Below, one piece after another: positions 5,121-9,153 of a DNA stretch of 9,153 nucleotides. This stretch comes from Bacteroidales bacterium (GTDB lineage: Bacteria > Bacteroidota > Bacteroidia > Bacteroidales > Muribaculaceae), in contig SFJG01000083.1 of assembly GCA_004555955.1 (NCBI GenBank), positions 1 to 9,153 on the forward strand, written 5' to 3'. Under the pieces are notes generated by a model. The model did no database searches. It saw nothing but the letters and a program-made list of their open reading frames with translations, and had not been told where the DNA came from. Numbering within the stretch: position 1 is the stretch's first letter; the number at the start of each line of letters is the position of its first letter. The translations under genes and the position numbers were made by a program.

Positions 5121-8100
5121 ATGAATATCAAAAAGCACCTAAGCGCTACGATTTGTAAGTGCTTGACGGCTGTAATTGTCTTAATGGGCTACGTGGGTGC
5201 CAATTCGCAAGATTTGGCTCACGTAAGTTTCTACGAAGCAGCCGAACAAGGGTATCTTCGGAACCCTATGGAGACAACCTCGGGCGTTGTTGCGACTAAC
5301 AACCGCTTCAACGAGATTTATCTCATCAAAGACAACAAGATTTCAACAATCTTCAGCGGCGCAAACTGCGGTCTTTATACGCATTTGAGCAAAGACAAAA
5401 AGACCATTGGTCTAAAGGTGTTCGATGCTGACCTGCGTCAAGCGCCGGCATTGCTCGATGTGGCAACCGGTAAACTTACCGTGCTCGAAGATTACGTACA
5501 CCAATGCGGTCAAGTCTCGTTTGCCGACGACGGCACGATGGCATATACGATGGGCAACGAACTCATCGTGCGCAACGGTGCGATGCGTAAGGCGTACAAT
5601 TTGGGCGTATATGTCAACATCGCAAACATCTCTCCGGATGCTTCGCGTGTGGCATATAGCACAATTACGGGCGAATCTTACATCGTTGACTTGGCGAGCG
5701 GCAATATCGAAAAGATTACCGTAGCCGGCTTCGACCCCTACAATCCGGTGTGGTCGCCCGACGGTGCCAAGATTGCGTTTGAGAAAGTCAACGGTACGCT
5801 GACCGTCTACGAGCGCGCTACTCGCAAGTCGTATCAAATCGGCGAGGCTGCTTCGGTGAAGTGGACCGACGATTCGCAAAACCTTATCTTTACGCGTGCT
5901 GAGCGCGAAAACGAGTTGATTGTAAACTCGGCATCGGTCATCCGTTCTTCCTACAACGGTTTAACTCAGCAATCGCTCATCGCCACTCGCGTTGAATGTC
6001 CTACCGACGTGGCGCTTACTGCCGACGGTAGCCTGTTGGTAACTTATGCAGGCGGAAGCCGTGGCCTTAACAAGGTGGCTGTCAAGTCGTTTGGCAGTGC
6101 AATGGCAAAGGCGGGCAGCGAAGTTTCGCTCGTTACGTTAACTAAAGGAAAGCGCATCGGTCGTGTTGATGGTCCGGACTATAACGTAGTTCGCAAGTTG
6201 ATTCCTACCGAGGCGCAAACAGCAGCCGGTAAACTTAAAGAAGGCTCAATCGGCGCACTCGCCATCCCGTATATTAACCAAGTTTGGGACACACCGACTG
6301 TCGGCGGTAATTATTGCTACGGCTACGTCAGCTGTGCTCCATCTTCGTCGTGTATGCTTCTCGGCTACTACGGACTTCTTACTAAACATGCTTTGACGTC
6401 TCGCGCAAGCGGTGTCGGCACGGTCTATTATTCTTACTATGTAGGATGTGGTTACGACTCTCCCAAGACCGGTCACTCCTTTAGAAATACACTCAACGTG
6501 CCGGTAAACGGTTGCGGTACGACTTACGGCGTTTCCGGTGGTTATGCTTATATGTGGACCGGTGGTACGCCTAATAGCGAGATGCCGTCGTTCTACACCT
6601 ATAACGGTATGAAGAGCGCTTCTATCAACTCAAGTTGGAGCAAGTTCTGTTCCGAATCGTCAGCCAATCGTCCTTATACGTTCTGCTTGCAAAACGGTAC
6701 GGGCGGTCACGTTGTGCTCGGTTTCCGTACAAACTGCTACGTTCAGTCGGGTACAACCAACTTCGTTTCAAAGACGGGTTCTTTCGTTTGTCACGACCCA
6801 TATGGCGACTACAACGGCGCTTCTTACCCGAACTGGGATGGACGCTACAGTTCGTATGACTGGCCCGGCTACAGCAATGGCCACAAAAATATCGGTGTAT
6901 TCTATTGGGGTTGCGTGGCTATTCCGCCCGACGGAACGTCTACTACTCCCTCACAACCGACCATCACGGTCAGCCCGGCTTCGCTCAACTTTGAGTGCTA
7001 TCAAAACGAGCACCCGACATTATCGTTCAAAGTAACCGGTAAAGACCTTACTTCGAACATATCGGTAGCTTCTATCACACCCGGACGCTTTACTCCCGAC
7101 GTTAGCAGCCTTGGCACTACGGGCGGTACGGTGAAAGTGACTTTCAACATCTCTGACAAAATCGGTACTTATTGTTCCGGCGGTACTGCCGTTGACTATA
7201 ACTTCTATATCAAACTTGTAAGCGGTAGCCTTACTAAAACCGTGCCCATCACGGCTACCGTTAAGGCTCCACCGTTGAACTTGACAGAAAAGTGGAACTT
7301 CTCCGAGCAACGCAACACCAAGACTCAAAAGGGTTGGGATGCTTCGAAGGTGCGCAATTTCTGCTACAAGGACGGTAAACTCTATTGCGTATACGACCAT
7401 ACTAATATTAAGGTTATTAACGCACAAACCGGCGAAGACCTCGGAAACCTTAACGAAAACAGCATCGTTGGCGCAGGTACGCTGAAATACTGCGACGTGA
7501 AATGCATCGACGGTCATATCGTGGCTTGCAACCTTGCAACTACCAACAATAGTAATGACCTCCGCATTTATGCTTGGGATAGCGATTCGGCTGAGCCTTA
7601 TTTGGTTCTTTCTACTACCGATTTCCAGGGCATGACTCGCATGGGCGACTGCATGGAACTCGGCGGCAGCTGGAGCGATCTCCGCGTTGCTTTCTGCGTC
7701 GACCAGAACTCGCAAACTAAGATTATCGAATATCGTCGCAACAGTAGCGGCGCGTGGTCGACAGTTTCTACTCTCGTCACCACCGACGGCTCTACTCAAC
7801 TCGCCACAGGAACAACTTCACGTGCTTATCCGAAATCTTCAGGCTGGTGGGTCGATGGTAAGAGCTGTTATCCGGCTTGGTGTACCGGTACTGCCGGCGG
7901 AACGGCTACTCGTCAATGCCAAGTAAATACCGGCGAAACTTGGGGCGCAAGCCACCACGAATTTAACTGGCTGGGCGTCAAATATGCCGCTAACCTCAAG
8001 TTTAACGACCATACTTCCAACAATGACACCTATATGGGCGGCCGCATGAAGATTATTATCGACAATACGGGCAACTTCTCGTCGACTACCAACGTTGGCG

Positions 8101-8591
8101 AGTTCCCGAGCGATGGACTTGGCAAGGTTACGAAGAACATTAACGTAACAGGCGACTGCATGATTAATACCGACGGCTCGACATACGTTGAGGCTTGGGT
8201 TTGCTCGACAAGCCAAGGTATGGCATATTTTGCTCACGGTAGCGTGCCTACTCATAGCGTTTCTCCGATTAAGCCGGCTGAGCCCGAACCTACTACTCCG
8301 TCGATTTCGGCAAGCGCTTCTTCGTTGAGCCTGTCGACCGTTGCGGGCACACCGACTACCAAGACTGTGAAAATCAGCGGTGCAAACCTCCAAGGAGCTA
8401 TCAACCTCGCTCTCTCGGGTGCTAACGCCGACCTCTTCTCGCTAAGCTCTACATCGATTGCACAAAGCGCCGGCTCGGCTGACATCACCGTCACCTATAG
8501 CCCGACAGCAGCAGGAAGCTGTGACTGTTTCGCTCACAGGTACGGCTACGGCTCAAACTCCGGTGGTTTCGTTCGACGACAACATCACTGA
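5121..8591 (+). CDS. Large secreted C39-like cysteine peptidase with propeller and Ig-like modules (frame broken near its 3' end)
   Basis: The readable frame gives 1156 residues. A Sec signal peptide (1-29) has a hydrophobic core and an ANS|QD cleavage site. Residues about 40-340 hold PD40/TolB-like propeller repeats (SPDASRVAY, SPDGAKIAF, TDDSQNLIF, TADGSLLV). A C39-like peptidase domain spans about 380-604: IPYINQ (382-387), CAPSSSCMLLGYYG with candidate nucleophile Cys405, GGHVVLGF with His530, and HDPYGDY with Asp559. An Ig-like domain follows (about 613-716), then a WNFS-type propeller (about 721-1042, resembling DUF4623-like domains) and a second Ig-like domain (about 1056-1132). The last 25 residues (from about 8517) look like an out-of-frame tail: they break off the final Ig strand, while the matching strand lies in another frame. 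The protein is probably exported. A C-terminal sorting domain would lie outside the window. The substrate is unknown. The peptidase call rests on motif order, not a search. Confidence 0.8.
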   Translation: MNIKKHLSATICKCLTAVIVLMGYVGANSQDLAHVSFYEAAEQGYLRNPMETTSGVVATNNRFNEIYLIKDNKISTIFSGANCGLYTHLSKDKKTIGLKVFDADLRQAPALLDVATGKLTVLEDYVHQCGQVSFADDGTMAYTMGNELIVRNGAMRKAYNLGVYVNIANISPDASRVAYSTITGESYIVDLASGNIEKITVAGFDPYNPVWSPDGAKIAFEKVNGTLTVYERATRKSYQIGEAASVKWTDDSQNLIFTRAERENELIVNSASVIRSSYNGLTQQSLIATRVECPTDVALTADGSLLVTYAGGSRGLNKVAVKSFGSAMAKAGSEVSLVTLTKGKRIGRVDGPDYNVVRKLIPTEAQTAAGKLKEGSIGALAIPYINQVWDTPTVGGNYCYGYVSCAPSSSCMLLGYYGLLTKHALTSRASGVGTVYYSYYVGCGYDSPKTGHSFRNTLNVPVNGCGTTYGVSGGYAYMWTGGTPNSEMPSFYTYNGMKSASINSSWSKFCSESSANRPYTFCLQNGTGGHVVLGFRTNCYVQSGTTNFVSKTGSFVCHDPYGDYNGASYPNWDGRYSSYDWPGYSNGHKNIGVFYWGCVAIPPDGTSTTPSQPTITVSPASLNFECYQNEHPTLSFKVTGKDLTSNISVASITPGRFTPDVSSLGTTGGTVKVTFNISDKIGTYCSGGTAVDYNFYIKLVSGSLTKTVPITATVKAPPLNLTEKWNFSEQRNTKTQKGWDASKVRNFCYKDGKLYCVYDHTNIKVINAQTGEDLGNLNENSIVGAGTLKYCDVKCIDGHIVACNLATTNNSNDLRIYAWDSDSAEPYLVLSTTDFQGMTRMGDCMELGGSWSDLRVAFCVDQNSQTKIIEYRRNSSGAWSTVSTLVTTDGSTQLATGTTSRAYPKSSGWWVDGKSCYPAWCTGTAGGTATRQCQVNTGETWGASHHEFNWLGVKYAANLKFNDHTSNNDTYMGGRMKIIIDNTGNFSSTTNVGEFPSDGLGKVTKNINVTGDCMINTDGSTYVEAWVCSTSQGMAYFAHGSVPTHSVSPIKPAEPEPTTPSISASASSLSLSTVAGTPTTKTVKISGANLQGAINLALSGANADLFSLSSTSIAQSAGSADITVTYSPTAAGSCDCFAHRYGYGSNSGGFVRRQHH

Positions 8592-9153
8592 AATGACCGA
8601 AGTTTGGAACTTCTCGGGCAATGCGTCGCTCGGCTCGTGGCTCGACATTTCCGGCACCGGCGATTATCTCCGCACGATTGCTTTCAAAGACGGCAAAATC
8701 TACGCTCTTCACTGCAAAACGGGTGGCACTCCGGCTATCAAGATTATCGATGCCTACACGGGTGCGCAAACGGGTTCGCTGAGCGTCAACGGCATCCAAA
8801 ATGCACTATTCAAACTTTCGGGTATCGCCGTCATTGGCGGAAAAATCGTTGCTTCGAGCATCTCGTCGGCCAACACTAATTTCTACATCTACATTTGGGA
8901 CAACGATTCGTCAGACCCGCGTGTCCTCGTTACCGACTCGACGCACGACGGTGAAGTCGTCGGCGCACAACTCTCCGTGAGTGGTGACTTGAACAATGGT
9001 CGCTTGTGGATTAACAACGACGGCACAACGAAGTTGCTGTACTACACCGTAACCAACGGAACGGCATCGCAGACGCCGACCGTCATCAACCTGACAAAGA
9101 ACGGCGCAGCATTTGCCGGCGGTAATGGTCGCGGTTCTGCCGAAGTGATTTAC
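8515..9153 (+). CDS. Frameshifted continuation of the secreted peptidase gene: second Ig/propeller module (partial)
   Basis: This frame, offset from that of the preceding CDS, is open for 213 codons to the window edge. It starts with EAVTVSLTGTATAQTP, the closing strand expected of the second Ig-like domain. A second propeller follows: EVWNFSG, FKDGKIYALH, IKIIDAYTG, GGKIVASSI, YIWDNDSSDP and YYTVTNG. These parallel EKWNFS, YKDGKLYCVY, IKVINAQTG, DGHIVACNL, YAWDSDSAEP and IIEYRRN of the first propeller (about 7281-7770). It is thus the same gene after a net shift of +1 base (one extra, or two missing), not an independent gene. A gene caller might start it at the in-frame ATG at 8593, but no promoter or leader is visible there. 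The 3' end is cut by the window. Confidence 0.8.

Noticed and set aside
8506..8514. CAG triplet run as a phase-variation tract
   Set aside because: Gain or loss of whole triplets does not change the reading frame, so it cannot cause the observed shift, and three copies is too short to be unstable.
8500..8525. Programmed ribosomal frameshift explaining the two frames of the peptidase gene
   Set aside because: There is no slippery heptamer of the X XXY YYZ kind and no obvious downstream stem; the region is CAGCAGCAGGAAGC. A deletion, insertion or sequence error is simpler.

Overview
This window looks like chromosomal DNA from a member of the Bacteroidales (Bacteroidota), probably a gut lineage. 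Three things point there. Putative promoters carry the Bacteroidota -7 element TAnnTTTG in front of most transcription units. Genes lack Shine-Dalgarno sequences and start behind A-rich leaders. The protein families fit, including a short GDP-mannose pyrophosphorylase, an RpiB with a CGSGxG active site, a double-ABC ATPase, and a large secreted propeller/Ig/peptidase protein. The genus cannot be assigned from the sequence alone.

Layout. Positions 1-225 are non-coding, with a long imperfect inverted repeat (13-105) and an AT-rich promoter region. A mannose-1-phosphate guanylyltransferase gene follows (226-1305, +). A 252-bp convergent gap separates it from rpiB (1558-2010, -). The gap is filled with structured repeats: a pair of inverted REP-like units (1340-1420) and two tandem copies of a ~43-bp unit with two small hairpins each (1443-1525). 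Upstream of rpiB on the same strand is a gene for a 476-residue protein with two ABC ATPase domains (2108-3538, -). A 92-bp divergent promoter region separates it from a two-gene plus-strand unit: exodeoxyribonuclease III (3631-4389) and a C_GCAxxG_C_C redox-type protein (4403-4867). That unit is closed by a hairpin terminator (4880-4930). After an AT-rich promoter region comes a very large secreted-protein gene from 5121 to the window edge. It encodes a signal peptide, a TolB/PD40-like propeller, a C39-like cysteine peptidase domain, and then repeated Ig-like plus WNFS-type propeller modules. As printed, its frame is broken near 8515: one frame stops at 8591, while the second module continues open in another frame to 9153.

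How the genes relate. The first five genes are metabolic or housekeeping: nucleotide-sugar supply for surface polysaccharide, pentose-phosphate isomerisation, an ATPase of unknown client, DNA repair, and a redox-type protein. They form no single pathway. The least ordinary part is the large putative extracellular peptidase/repeat protein. Its domain combination, tandem modules, uneven cysteine content and frameshift are the main points of interest. I found no mobile-element transposase, CRISPR array, rRNA or tRNA.
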